A stretch of DNA of 44,967 nucleotides from Amoebophrya sp. A120. Its lineage: Eukaryota; Sar; Dinophyceae; Syndiniales; Amoebophryaceae. The notes beneath the pieces were generated by a model. That model was not told where the DNA came from. It made no database searches and saw only the letters and a list, made by a program, of their open reading frames with translations. The translations under genes and the position numbers were made by a program. Of this stretch, positions 1 through 10,616 are shown piece by piece (position 1 is the stretch's first letter; every line of letters starts with the position of its first letter). The stretch lies in contig CAJINV010000006.1 in the NCBI GenBank assembly GCA_905178155.1, forward strand, positions 958,378-1,003,344, given 5' to 3'.

Positions 1-24
1 CCCGTTGGCCGTACGTTTCCCGTT

Positions 25-118
25 TGGGCGATGGGAGTTGTGCGATGGGCATTGCGCGATGGACATTGGACGGCGGACAGTGGGCGACTGGGCGATGGAC
101 ATTGGGCGATGGGCGAAC
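25..118. repeat. Degenerate GCGATGGACATTG minisatellite
   Basis: Several imperfect copies of a unit close to GCGATGGACATTG or GGGCGATGGGC follow each other here. The open frame across it is repeat-driven (repeats of MDIGR) and I do not call it a gene. The rest of 1-273 shows nothing I recognise. Confidence 0.6.
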
Positions 119-273
119 TCCCAGAAGCTTTTGAAAGTTTGGAAATTACAAAAAAAGTTTCGACGTGGGCGGTTTTCTTTCCCGTCGCAAAATTTTAACT
201 TGCGCAGCTCAGCAATAGGAGTTATATAATGGCTTTCTCCTACTTTGTGTGCGCATGACAGGCAGGAGTGGAG

Positions 274-761
274 ATGCGAATGCTAGCAATTGAAATTTAT
301 GGACTTGAAAAAACAAAAGTTCTGCATCTGCTTGAAACAAAACCAACACACCACAGAAACCTCTCCCGCGTGGACAGCCGGCCAACCGTATGAGAGCGCA
401 CGTAGCTCTCCCTCCTCATTTGTGTTGCATGAACAGCAACACAAGCGCTGGCAGAGATGCAGCTTTTGCATGACAAATGGTTCGTAGCGAACTGTAGTGC
501 TGTTTTGGATTCCGGAATCTGTCATGCAAACAGTGCTAACAGGCACACCACAGGGTGGATATGGATTCGGAATTTCGCATGACACATGCGGGGAGGGGTA
601 GTTGTGCGCCTTCATAAACCGTGACCTCCTTGCACATGGACCGGGAACTGAAGAAAAATTACAGCCCGCGACAAAAATTTTTGAATCCGATGAATAAGAC
701 AAGGGCGCTGTCGTGGGCGAACCAACGTTTCCGGGCCGCAGCGGCGAGAGAAAAGAGGTAG
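274..761 (+). CDS. Small basic protein, 84 aa, unknown function
   Basis: Exons 274-388 and 622-761, joined by removing a family F introner, give 84 residues. The start ATG at 274 follows an in-frame TGA. The protein starts MRMLAIEIYG and is Lys/Arg rich, ending in AAAAREKR. The junction reads SRPTV-TSLHM. I recognise no domain; the small basic composition would fit a ribosomal or nucleic-acid-binding protein, but that is a guess. A frame on the opposite strand (from 846 downward) also stays open after introner removal. I prefer the plus strand because every other gene here is on it and the protein looks less biased. The gene is supported mainly by the in-frame introner. Confidence 0.5.
389..616 (+). 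mobile_element. Introner, family F (intron of 84-aa gene)
   Basis: Starts TATGAGAGCGCAC and ends GTTGTGCGCCTTCATA, so the ends are inverted copies. The target duplication AACCG lies at 384-388 and 617-621. The subterminal CCTCCTCATTTGTG matches the other family F copies at 5359 and 39188. Confidence 0.85.
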
Positions 762-1658
762 ATGAAAATACGCGGCAAATACATGATGACCGGATTGCGT
801 GGTGAAGAAGGAGTTTTTCAAATGAGACGAGTAGCAAAATGCTCACCTTCTGTTGTGCTCCAGTAGCTAGTGTGAGTGCCTCGTAGCTCAGTGTGGTACA
901 TCTTCATAAAGGTCCTAGGTCATGAGCTGGGTAGTTTTCTTGTGGTGGAGCTTTTCCTTTAGTAGAATTTGGTAAGTTAAAGTTTGTAGTTCTTGATAGA
1001 CCGGCTTGCTTCAAAATTCTTCAGCTTTAGAAGTCTTGTATCGTTGTTGCAGCTAGAGCAGTCGCTTGACGTTGATTGCAGGAGCTTCCGCGCTATGGCC
1101 ACAGACTCCACAGCATCAGAAGATGGTCGTTCTTGCGCAACTGAAATGAATGTACGAATCAGTTCACCAGAGCCTTCAATGAAAACGAAAGTCGACGTGC
1201 TGGCGTTATTTGCTAGTAGCGCATGATGTGCGACTTCTCTCATCAGATAGCACAACGCTATGAAAATGAAATTCAAATTGTAAAAACCAACCAGAGCTGG
1301 AGCTACTTGCACTTAGACTTGTTTCAAGCGTGAAATTTGATTTGACGTCGCACCATCTTCGAGTGCCAATGAACACAATATTAAAGCGTCACGCGGGACG
1401 AGCGCTTGTGGTGCAGCTTCAGCGCAACTGCCTGCAAGCAGCAGATTGATTGTTCTTGTGCAGGAAGTATTTATTTAGCATTCAGTTCTTCTTGCGCGAT
1501 CATGAAAAAGATGAAGATCCCTATACGTTGTACGTTTTTGACATCGCATTCACACAGGGCAGCAAGCTACTTTTGCCTCCGTACTCGCTAGTTCTTGATG
1601 GTGCGGCCGGATCCACTGTCCAATTTTCTTTTCTACTTCTTCACTTAAGGTGACGAGG
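762..1658. other. No confident gene
   Basis: Short open frames exist on both strands. One on the minus strand at 977-1312 (111 aa) has a hydrophobic stretch, and a 43-codon frame runs plus from 1095. Neither has a recognisable domain, an introner or a paralogue in the window. I leave the region unassigned. Confidence 0.4.
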
Positions 1659-1696
1659 CTTCCAAGTATTTAGAGAGATGAACAAAGAGAAGAAAT

Positions 1697-1936
1697 TTGT
1701 CTTGCAGTAGGAGAAGGCAGGCCGATATCATGCCAGTGCGCAGAGGTTTTGGCCTAGGCACGTAGAATGGGGAACGCCTATGCTTTAGGACCAACAGCAT
1801 CACAAACCGCCTGCATGATGGGGCGGAACGGATGCCGTAGCTTTCTTGCAAGACAGACACGATTTGTGGTCACAAATCACAAATTTTGAGAGGCGTTCCT
1901 TTTCGATATGGGGAGGGGGGATTTTTCTTCTTGATA
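1697..1936 (-). mobile_element. Truncated family C introner, left arm
   Basis: Ends inward with GGAGGGGGGATTTTTCTTC then TTGATA, the inner TIR of family C. It holds the near-palindrome ATTTGTGGTCACAAAT at 1862-1877, typical of this family. The outer TIR is absent, so the arm is incomplete. Confidence 0.75.
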
Positions 1937-2134
1937 TCGCAGCAGGACAATGTCGTAGTCGAGGAGGTCAGCAACAGCAACGAGACCACTTCCTCGCAGT
2001 CACGAGGTCGTCCCGGCGGAAAAAGAACCTCTACCTCCGCGTGTTGCAGCTTTGGCCGCGGCGGAGCCGGATTCTTAAAACGGAACGGGATGAAAAATAA
2101 GTATTTGTGTAGAAGACGAAGATGAAGAAGATGG
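1937..2134 (+). pseudogene. Decayed copy of a hydrolase-gene exon
   Basis: Translates as QQDNVVVEEVSNSNETTSSQ and onward to GRGGAGFLKRNGMKNK, closely matching the hydrolase-gene segment at about 6570-6765. Near the end, four extra bases relative to that gene (at AATAAGTATTTG) break the frame and lead to a stop. It lies exactly between two inward-facing family C TIRs. I read it as a duplicated, no longer functional exon fragment. Confidence 0.75.
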
Positions 2135-2375
2135 TATCGTAAGGAAAAATCCCCCCTCTCCATATCGAAAAGGAGCGCCTCAGAGAATTTGTGATGCTGA
2201 TTTGTGACCACAAATGGCGTTTGTCTTGCAAGAAAGCAACGACGTGCACTCCGCCCCATTATGCAGTCGGTTTGTAATGCTGTTGGTCCTACAGTGTAGA
2301 CGTTCCGCATGCTAAGGGCCTAGGCCAAAACCTCTCTGCATTGGCATGGTGTGGGCCTGCAGCCTTCCAACTACC
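2135..2375 (+). mobile_element. Truncated family C introner, right arm
   Basis: Begins TATCGTAAGGAAAAATCCCC and continues as an inverted copy of the left arm for about 240 bp, including TTTGTGACCACAAA near 2201. No outer TIR was found before 2397. Confidence 0.75.
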
Positions 2376-2536
2376 TGGAGAGATGAACAAAGAGAAGGCG
2401 CCGCCGTGGTGGTGCCGGCGCTGTCGAAAACATTATCCACCGCGACGTGGTAACCTTGCCATCACCGTTCCGCTGTGTCACTGATCTCAGTCATCGTCCA
2501 CATATCTTTCTCTGCGCGGCTGCTCCAGGGAGAGCT

Positions 2537-2677
2537 TATAAAATATGTAGAGCGTTGATCTTGATTCTTCTTCTTCCAAAGCCCTTCCCTTGCTAGGTAG
2601 CAAAAAATGGAAATGCGACCACTCGCGGCCTCATTTTATTTTACGACTACACGTACAACTTCGACTTGGCTATAAAA
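2537..2677 (+). promoter_or_regulatory. Possible upstream region of hydrolase gene, two TATAAAA boxes
   Basis: TATAAAA occurs at 2537-2543 and 2671-2677, the latter about 60 bp before the start codon. Dinoflagellates usually lack classic TATA promoters, so the assignment is weak. Nothing else is recognisable in 2398-2736. Confidence 0.2.
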
Positions 2678-2736
2678 ATTGAGTCTGTTTATTTCAGTTT
2701 GATTTCATCATCCCGCACCAATACAAAAAGAACAAA

Positions 2737-5700
2737 ATGCGAAAAATGTTTCGACGACTAATGCACCTGCATCTCTTCGCCTTCGCGGCTCTCACGAAGA
2801 ACTTGGTGAGTTTTCTCGACTTATTTTTCATTTTCTGCAACGACAAACACGACCGCGCAAGCGCAACTACTCCCGACCACATCAAGCATGAACAATCCCA
2901 CCGCGGCGGCCCTTTTATTTTCGCTTCCGCCGCCCAACTCCTCGTCCAATCTGCCTACCCGCTCACGATTGACAAATACGAGCATGGCCGACTTTTGCCC
3001 AAGGCGAAGCAGGGACTCTATCGGAGCATCACGGGCCAAAGGCTCGAGGACTGGATGAACGTCAGCCCAGACACGAAGTTCAATTTCTACCCGGAAGAGT
3101 TGCTGTACCCGGTGAGGTTTCAGAGTAGTTTCGCTTTCCTGCCGGTTGTCACCGAACAGAAAAATCGGGTTCTTCCCACGCCAAAACGGATGAAGCACTT
3201 CTACTACGAAGTGGAAAACCCAAGGAAGAAACCCTGGGGGTACCGGAGGCTGGGCATGCGGGTTGACGCGGTGATATGCAGTGCAAAGAAAAGTATCGTA
3301 CTCGTAGCAGTAATCGCAGTACAAGATCGCTCAGCATGACAAATGGAATTTGTCATGCTGATTTGCCTTGGGAACCAGAGTTGTAACGCATGACTGGGAT
3401 TACTACGAGTCGAGTGCGATACTTTTGCAATGCATAGGTGAAATTGCATGACGATTCGTTCCAAAAACACACAACCGTGGACCGGGCGAGAGGATTGGTG
3501 TCGGATAGGGAAGTATCCCACGAAAAAACTGTTTCACTGTGGTGATTTTGCAATATCTGCATCACAAGTTTGTTACGCATGACACTGAAAATCTGTCATG
3601 CGGTGTTCCTAAAGGGAAAACACAGCTAGAAATCCATTGTCTTGCATGTGTAGCATGACACACGCTTCTGCGATCCATTTTCTGCATCACAAGTTCACAG
3701 TGAAAAAGTTTTTTCTTGCGATAGGAAGCGCTGGTTAGTTCTTTGCGGAAACTGCGAGTTGGTGGAGAAGGTGTCCTTGGAGCTGGTGGTGGTAGAACCA
3801 GTGGAAAAGAGCCACCAGCACCAACGTCTTGTCAACCCGCAAGCACCTTCGCCTTGCACGTGGAGCACACAGATCTGGTCCGGTCGATGGAGGACGGGAG
3901 TGACCAGAAGTTATGCATTGCAAAAATGTCTGGGTCTGAAAGGATGCAAGGTTTGTCAAGCTTGTCTGGCATGACCAATGACACCTGTAATGCATGCCCT
4001 AGCATCCCAGATATTTAGACGGCTTCCTGATGCCTACTCCGCATGAGAAATGGCCTCTCCGCATAGTACAAACTGGACTCCTCTGGCTGGTCATGCAATA
4101 CAGATTTTTTTAGAATCCAGAGATAGCATCACAAGTTACCACCTTCCAGACCCAGACATATTTGCATTTGATAGAAGTACCCCAAGGACGACCACGACCG
4201 GTCGTTTTATTACGATACGACAGGAGCAGGAGGTCGTGGACCAGGACCACGACCACCTCGTCCTTCCCCATATGCAATGCAAAAGCATCGTACTAGTATA
4301 AATCGCATGACAAATTCCCTCAGCATGAAAAACGGAATTTGTAATGCGGATTTCGGTTAAGAGGCAGATTTGTAATGCATGATTGCGATTACTACGAGTG
4401 CGATACTTTTGCACAGAATACCCCAGCAGGAACTACAACTCCCGGTGCTGCTGGTTCTAGTGCAAGTAGTATCAAATGCAAAAATGTCTGGGACTGGGTC
4501 TGGAAGAGTGCCAGACTTGTCATGCAGGTTTTCCATGACCCAGGAGGTCTGTGATGCTTGCCGTAGTATCACAGCTTCTGCGACGGCCTTCTGATGCTCA
4601 TACCGCATGACAAATGGAAATCCCCTCTCCGCGCAGCAAAGACTGGAGCTCTTTTGCTGTTCATGCAATACAGATTTTATGTGGGGTCCAAAGATAGCAT
4701 CACAAAGTGCATCCTGCCAGACCCAGACATGTTTATTTGCAGTTGATAAGTAGCGGCGGGAGTAGCGGGTCTACTGGGGGTAGCAGTCCGTGGCTCGCAG
4801 CCCGGACGGAAAGAAGACGGGACGCGCGGATCGTCGGCTTGGGAGGGGGCCACGGCCAGCCTGGAAGTATGATAAGCAGTCGTCCTCGCACACCAGGTCT
4901 CCTCGATTCCACCCGCCTGTATACGAGCAAGGCGCACAGAGAACTCTTCAGTAGGGAGGGGACTGAGAATCTTTGTCGGGGAGGAGATGATGACGGTCTC
5001 GAAGATCAAGCCGCAGCCGTGCATGAAGAACCCGGGAGGAAGTGCACCCCGAGCAAAACCTCGTCCGCCAGCTCTTTTTTATCGGTTTCATCTGAACGAG
5101 ACCGGGAAAACAAGCGCGAGCTGCAAAGAGAAGACGAGTTTTTTCGCGAGCAGGAAAAACTGCAATCACTTCACCCCTACGACCGCAATATCAAGCACCG
5201 CATCCGGGACGTGTTTGGACTCCTTCCCAACATGAAGCGGGTCTACACAGTCGCCCGGCCGGCGAGCGGGGGCAAGTTCTGCGTCATTCTTTACTTCCAC
5301 GGCAACGGCGAGAATGTAGAGGAAAGTTACGAGGAGTTTCTGAAACTTGCGGCGGCTATATGACTGTGCACAACTCCCCTCCCCCTCATTTGTCATGCAA
5401 GATACCCAATAAAAATCCACCTTTTGCCTCTTGGTACTGTTTGCATGACAAGTTCTGGTTGCCAAAATAGCACTATGCTTCAGTGTAAATTTTCTGTCGT
5501 GCAAAGCCGGCATTTTTACTGATGCCTGTATTGCTCTTCATGCAATACAAATGAGGGGGACGAGGGGGGGTTGTGCACTGTCATAGGCTACAGGCTGCGA
5601 CGTCCTAGCGCCGGAGTATGCGAATTACGTTGACGTGGAGGAGGTATCAAATGCAAGAGTGTCTGGGTCTGGAAGAATGCAACTTGTGATGCTGCATTTG

Positions 5701-8700
5701 GATGTCTAAAAAATTTGTGTTGCATGAGCAGCAAAAGGAATCTCATTTCTGCTACGCGCCGGAGAGGGCATCTGTCAAGCGGAATAGGCATCAAGAATCC
5801 CTCAAAAAACCTGTGATGCTAGTGCATGCATCACGGACATCATGGCTCATGCAGACCGTGCATGGCAAGGCTGAGAATCTTCCAGACCCAGACATTTTTA
5901 CATTTGATAGGAGGAAAGGGAAAACGAATTCTGGGAGGAAAGAACTGCAAGCGCTTCGTGGGCGGGAAGAGCTGCTAGTACCACGACAGGAGCTGCGAGT
6001 AGTAGTGCTGCGACCACCGCCGGGGTTGCTAAAAATACTGCAAGTCGTACTACCGCTGCTCCTGGGGTGATTGTCGAGGAGGAAAGCGACAAATCAGAAA
6101 CGGAATCCGCCTGCTGCGAAAACACCAGCCGGAAGAAGATGGAAAGTAAATACAAAAACTCTGTGCCCTACCTGGTGCGGCAGACTGGGAGACTGGCTTT
6201 GGACTTTTTGAAAAATTACTACGACATGGACAAAATCGACCTTTACCTGCACGGCTTTTCCATTGGTGCCTGGAGTGTGGTATGCATTGTAAAAGGACTC
6301 TCCTACTTGTTGTAGTAATTGCAGATAAGTGCATGACAAATCGCCTTTCTAAGCTAAAGCAGCATTACAAATTCCATTTGTCGTGCTGCGCAAATTTGTA
6401 TTGCAAGTTTAGCTACTAGTGCGACGCTTTTGCAATGCATATGTGGTTTCCCTTGCGGAAGAAATTTTGCGGGATAACGTGCAGCTGCTGGAACACGAGT
6501 TTTGGTGGCATCAAAGAACGAGTTCTGGTGTTGATGTAGTTGGACCTGAAGATGAACGTCATAATTCGCGGCAGGACAATTATGTCCTAGTCGAAGAGGT
6601 CAGCAACAGCAACGGGACCACTTCCTCGCAAACGCAATCACGAGGACCCGGCGGAAAAAGAACCTCTACCTCCGCGTGTTGCAGCTTTGGCCGCGGCGGA
6701 GCTGGCTTATCAAAACGGAACGGGATTAAAAATATTTGCGTAGAAGACGAAGATGAAGATGGCAGTAGCCCAAGATCAGCGTCCTCTTCCTCGAAAAGTG
6801 GTTTTTTGTCCGGGCGGGAGTCTAGAAGTTCTGACAACCACTATCAAATGCAAATATGTCTGGGTCTGGAAAGGTTGAATCTGTATTGCGTGTCCACCCT
6901 TCCTGAAAATAAATCTGTATTGCATAAAAGCAACAAAAGCGCCACAGTTTCGTCATGAAGCATCGCAGTTTGTAATGCGCGCTAAGCATCAAAAAGCGCT
7001 TGAAAAATTTGTTATGCTACACTGCACTTACAGGCGCACTCAATCATGACCATTCAGCATTACAAGTTTCGTCCAGGCCCAGACATATTTTCACTTGATA
7101 ACCACAACGAACAAGCAACTACATGTTGTGGAGCGGCGGAACCTGCAGGACCTTCTGCTGTGCGTGCCGGGCATCGGCCCGGAGGAGGCGTTTCTGTAGC
7201 TGCCTCGTCGTCCTCTCGTGCCTCCTGTTGCCCTTTTGTAGCTCCGTGGCAAATATTAAATTGGAACCACCACCAGTCCTGCTCTCCCAACGGGTCTGTT
7301 TCTTCGGCTGGCACGACGGGACACAGGCTGCTAGGCTTGGGAGATTACGAGGAAGAGGAGTTGTGCGTTGTCGGTAATGCAGGTGGAACGAACTCCGGAG
7401 GTTCTAGTGCCGGAGGTTCTTGCGGCCCGGATGCAAGTACTCTTCTACCCGGGACGTCGATCAGAGGAGGCCCGACACCAGGGTCGTACTACACTACCGC
7501 GGAAACTACAACGCCCGGAAATTTGAATTTTGATGTTCACCATCAACATGGCAACATCATGTCTCGTCCTGAGAATGCTGATATCGAATACATCGTTCCG
7601 GATGGGACGCCGAGACAGGAGCAATTCGTGACAGGAGAAGAAAACCACCGAGGCGGAGACCACAGCTTTTACGAAACAGCACCAACGACCGAGCTGCAAA
7701 AAAATCACCAGCAGCTGCCGCTAACCTCATTCCAGGGTACAACTAGAACGGCTGGTGGGAAAAACGACACTGGTACATCAACAGCATCAAACAGCAACCC
7801 AATCACCCTCCGCCCGCCAGGAAGTGGACCACCGGCGCCATCGACAGCTGCCTGCTCATCGTCCTCCGGTCGTTATTTTTCAGAAAATAAGTTGCAAAAG
7901 AAAAAAATCAAAATCTCGGGTATCATTCTCGAAAACGCTTTGTCCTCAGCCGAGACGGTGCTGACCGAAGCGTACTCGCTTCCCTTCCAACTCTGTGGCG
8001 CAAAAACCGTTTTCGGTTGTGCGGCGCGACAGATGACCACGAGGACAACTTCTGAAGCAGCTTCAGCATCTTTCGGCTGTTCAAGGGCAGGAAGAGAACA
8101 AAAGCGCCACTGCTCTGAGGACGACGATGTTGACCTCCAGGAACAAGACGACCACGACGAGATGAACGACCCGGACTCCTTTCTGAATGTCGGGAAGAAA
8201 TTAGAGTCGATCGTGAAATTGCAACAAGCGAATGAGGACTGGAAGAAGAAAATCAGAAGCCGTTTGAACGAGAAGGAAAACCAAAAAATCGACGATAACC
8301 TTGATCGTAGTACCACTTTCCTGCGAGACCATGCCTTGAACCTCCTTTTCCTGCACACGCTCAACGACGAGGTGGTCGGGGTGGAAAGTTTGGTGCACAA
8401 CGTTCAGGCGGTGTTGTCGGCGATAGCACCGGCGCGATTACCTGGTGAAGAAAAAGAGGAATCGGCCACGTTGATGGATTCCCGGCTCGCTTTGAAACAA
8501 CAGTACGCGGATGAGTATCAAATGTAAAAATGTCTGGGTCTGGAAGAATGCATGTTTGTCATGCTTGTCTGGGATGACTCTTAAATCTGTCATGCACATT
8601 ACCCAAGAGCCCAGCTGTTCTGTCATGCAGAAACGCAGTTTGTCATGCAGAGTAGGCAACACCTAGAAGCTCAGAAAGTTGTCATGCTGCGCCATCGCTT

Positions 8701-9699
8701 GTGGCCTCCTCCTGATACGCCACTCAGCATCACAAGTTTCCAGACCCAGACATTTTTGCATTTGATAATGAGATAGACCACGCGATTTCGAAACACGCTG
8801 CGCTCTTCGCAAGACAAAGCTGGCTCCCGATCCGGTGGGGCGTTTTTGGGGGAGGTGGGCCTCTTGCCGCGAGTAGTACTCCTTTGGACATCAAGCGAGT
8901 AGTAGATGAAAACCGAGATAATAATTCGGCAGGTCCTACTTCCCACAACAGTGCGGTACGAGCAAAAAACAATCAGGATAAACTCGACTTCATCGACCCG
9001 CTCCGCTCCTTACTATCAAATGCAAATATGTCTGGGTCTGGAAGGATGCAACTTGTGACGCTACTTTTGGAATCTACATAAAATGTGTATTGCATCATGA
9101 ACAGCACAAGATGTGTAATTTGTGCTACGCGGAGAGGGCATTTCTCCTGCGGTATGAGCATCAGAAAGCCCTCGCAAAATCTCGGATTCTCGGGCATGCA
9201 TCACAGACCTCATGGGTCATGCAAAATCTGCATGACAAACTCCTGCACTCTTCCAGACCCAGACATTTTTGCAATCCATACTTACGGTCCGAAGTGAACG
9301 CCGCGCAACCGATATGCGAGAAAAAAACTGTGTAAGTGTAACTTTGTATTATGCAGAAGATGCAATAGAGTTATACACCTGTCATGCCAGACAACCACGA
9401 AGTCCTCTTTTCATGTGTGTTTTCCCTTACAAGCCACGCATGACAGGTTTTCGCTGTCATGTAGAGCAAATTTGTCATGCTATCAGCCAAGGAAAGTTAC
9501 ACTAACACGGTTTTTTTCTTGGATAACCGAAATTCGCGAAGAAGCTAGAAGTGGCCGAGGTTATTTCGTTGCAAACGGTTTTGTACGATTACGGGGGACA
9601 CAATCGGGTTTCCGCCCCGGTCCGCCGAGGGTTCATGGTGAACATTGCGCAGGGGGTTTTGAATCCGTAAAGGAGTTGAAGACCACTAGATCTACGTAG
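2737..9699 (+). CDS. Alpha/beta-hydrolase fold protein, 1411 aa, 12 introner introns
   Basis: Exons 2737-3274, 3442-3513, 3729-3911, 4179-4270, 4426-4469, 4754-5358, 5591-5644, 5915-6280, 6447-6841, 7106-8515, 8773-9013, 9286-9329 and 9508-9699 give 1412 codons with no internal stop. The N-terminus has a hydrophobic stretch (residues about 10-35), possibly a signal or membrane anchor. The fold is visible in pieces: strand and oxyanion motif FHGNGEN (His about 492), CDVLAPEYANY, the nucleophile elbow GFSIGA (Ser about 645), SGIILENALSS, and LHTLNDEVVGVE with the likely catalytic Asp about 1204. This resembles serine hydrolases of the ABHD13/ABHD17 kind, which cleave esters or thioesters. I could not place the catalytic His with confidence. 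Several hundred low-complexity, acidic or Ser-rich residues separate Ser from Asp, which is unusual. Substrate unknown. Confidence 0.85.
3275..3436 (+). mobile_element. Introner, family B (hydrolase intron 1)
   Basis: 162 bp. Starts TATGCAGTGCAAAG, ends CTTTTGCAATGCATA. Target duplication GGTGA at 3270-3274 and 3437-3441. Junction reads RVDAV-KLHDD. This is one of three duplications that permit a GT...AG intron with exact excision. Confidence 0.93.
3514..3723 (+). mobile_element. Introner, family D (hydrolase intron 2)
   Basis: 210 bp. Starts TATCCCACGAAAAAACTG, ends TTTTTTCTTGCGATA. Target duplication GGAAG at 3509-3513 and 3724-3728. Junction reads SDRE-ALVSS. Confidence 0.93.
3912..4173 (+). 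mobile_element. Introner, family A with B-like tip (hydrolase intron 3)
   Basis: 262 bp. The left tip TATGCATTGCAAA is the tip typical of family B, followed by the family A body AATGTCTGGGTC. The right end is the normal A end TTTGCATTTGATA. Target duplication GAAGT at 3907-3911 and 4174-4178. Junction reads SDQKY-PKDD. Confidence 0.93.
4271..4420 (+). mobile_element. Introner, family B (hydrolase intron 4)
   Basis: 150 bp. Starts TATGCAATGCAAAAGCATCG, ends GATACTTTTGCACAGAATA. Target duplication CCCCA at 4266-4270 and 4421-4425. Junction reads RPSP-AGTTT. Confidence 0.93.
4470..4748 (+). mobile_element. Introner, family A (hydrolase intron 5)
   Basis: 279 bp. Starts TATCAAATGCAAAAATGTC, ends TTTGCAGTTGATA. 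Target duplication AGTAG at 4465-4469 and 4749-4753. Junction reads GSSASS-GGSSG, inside a Gly/Ser tract, and lies only 44 coding bases after intron 4. Confidence 0.92.
5359..5585 (+). mobile_element. Introner, family F (hydrolase intron 6)
   Basis: 227 bp. Starts TATGACTGTGCACAAC, ends GTTGTGCACTGTCATA. Target duplication GGCTA at 5354-5358 and 5586-5590. The junction KLAAA-TGCDVLAPEY rebuilds a conserved strand of the hydrolase fold, strong evidence that this element is spliced out exactly. Confidence 0.96.
5645..5909 (+). mobile_element. Introner, family A (hydrolase intron 7)
   Basis: 265 bp. Starts TATCAAATGCAAGAGTGTC, ends TTTTTACATTTGATA. Target duplication GGAGG at 5640-5644 and 5910-5914; it permits GT...AG. 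Junction reads VDVEE-ERENE, only 54 coding bases after intron 6. Confidence 0.93.
6281..6441 (+). mobile_element. Introner, family B (hydrolase intron 8)
   Basis: 161 bp. Starts TATGCATTGTAAAAGG, ends GCTTTTGCAATGCATA. Target duplication TGTGG at 6276-6280 and 6442-6446. The junction SIGAWSVV-SLAEEIL joins the nucleophile elbow to the following helix. Confidence 0.95.
6842..7100 (+). mobile_element. Introner, family A (hydrolase intron 9)
   Basis: 259 bp. Starts TATCAAATGCAAATATGTC, ends ATTTTCACTTGATA. Target duplication ACCAC at 6837-6841 and 7101-7105. Junction reads SSDNH-NEQAT. Confidence 0.92.
8516..8767 (+). mobile_element. Introner, family A (hydrolase intron 10)
   Basis: 252 bp. 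Starts TATCAAATGTAAAAATGTC, ends TTTGCATTTGATA. Target duplication ATGAG at 8511-8515 and 8768-8772. Junction reads QYADE-IDHAI. Confidence 0.93.
9014..9280 (+). mobile_element. Introner, family A (hydrolase intron 11)
   Basis: 267 bp. Starts TATCAAATGCAAATATGTC, ends TTTTTGCAATCCATA, so its two tips differ. Target duplication CTTAC at 9009-9013 and 9281-9285. Junction reads PLRSL-RSEVN. Confidence 0.92.
9330..9507 (+). mobile_element. Introner-like intron, family G (hydrolase intron 12)
   Basis: 178 bp. Starts GTGTAAGTGTAACTTTG and ends GGAAAGTTACACTAACA, again an inverted pair. It lacks the TAT...ATA tips and I see no clean 5-bp duplication. Removing 9330-9507 keeps the frame (ICEKKT-RFFSW). 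The left end resembles a canonical 5' splice site (GTGTAAGT); the right end is not AG. Confidence 0.75.
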
Positions 9700-10480
9700 C
9701 ATTACCATTATGCACTTTCATAAAATACAAGGATAGATGAAGTGATAGTCGTGGTAAGGATTCATTCACGCTCACAATTTCTACATACGAAAAGATGCTT
9801 TTTTTCTGAAAAAATGCACCCTCTTATTTTTGATTTTGAGTCTGAAAATGTATGGGTAAAAGTTAATATCTTGGTTGTGGTTCAATTACAATTTGAGTAT
9901 AAAGTTGTGTGATGAATGCGACCTTTTATTCGAGACGGGGTGGGGTTGGTGAAGTCGTTCGTAGAAACACAAGGATAGAGAAAGAAAGATGCGGAGCCGG
10001 TATCTTTAAAATGGAAAACAGAAAAATGAAAATTGTTAGCTCGCCGTAGTACCATCGGTTTGCGTAGCCTATATAAGATGCTTGACGGAAAAAAATCCAA
10101 TTGCACCTCGTCGGGTTCGACCAACAGGGGGCCCAACTAATCGTTAATTCGATATCTTCGTGTTGTGGGGTCAAACTTATCGTGTTTGCAGTTTCTATTG
10201 AAGTAGGTTGCAGCTGAGATGAGAGCAGCAGCATGTACTAGTCCTATCGTTCTGTACAGTCTGTGTAGGTAGCACATTCCTTTCGAGCTGGTGCACCAGG
10301 GGACAAGTAGATCGTGAGAGAAATGGAAAAAGTCTCGTCTCGGGTCTCCTGTACTAGACGAGCGCAGTTGTCTCGTTATTCATCAAATATTCGGGCTCCG
10401 TAAACAGAAACCTTCCAATCTTAAGTAATGTAGTAGTGCACGACTAAATAAGTTCTTGTACGCAGCACTAAGTCATGTTT
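9640..10480. repeat. 3' flank block, copy 1 of 2
   Basis: The last codons of the hydrolase gene and the DNA after it recur at about 14730-15600 with many mismatches. Shared landmarks are CATTGCGCAGGGGGT, GAAAAAATGCACCCTCTTAT, GAGTATAAAGTTGTGTGAT, GAAGTCGTTCGTAGA and a stretch ending CAGAAACCTTCCAAT. No gene is seen in 9700-10500. Confidence 0.65.
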
Positions 10481-10616
10481 AGGAAGCAGCACATTGTTTG
10501 ACTATGATTGATGCGAGTGCGAGTTGCTAGGTTGTTCTCATGTTCGTCCGCTAGCGGCGACGAAACGTAATCAATACTTACTTCGCTCCGCAAGTAACTA
10601 CTACGGTACAACTATG

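Larger units (their letters stand above)
1659..2397. repeat. Fold-back unit between 34-bp direct repeats
   Basis: A 34-bp sequence starting CTTCCAA and ending AACAAAGAGAAG occurs at 1659-1692 and again, in the same orientation, at 2364-2397. Between the copies are two inverted arms of about 240 bp, each a truncated family C introner with its TIR facing inward. They enclose a 198-bp exon-like segment. The whole could fold into one long hairpin. It is either a composite mobile unit with a long target duplication or a segmental rearrangement between two introners. Confidence 0.7.

Noticed and set aside
283-846. Minus-strand frame over the first gene, also open after introner removal
   Set aside because: It encodes a Cys/Phe/Leu-rich sequence without a domain, and all other genes are on the plus strand. 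The plus-strand product looks more protein-like. I keep the minus frame only as an alternative.
977-1312. 111-codon minus-strand frame
   Set aside because: It has a hydrophobic stretch but no domain, no introner, no paralogue in the window, and an equally plausible short plus-strand frame overlaps it.
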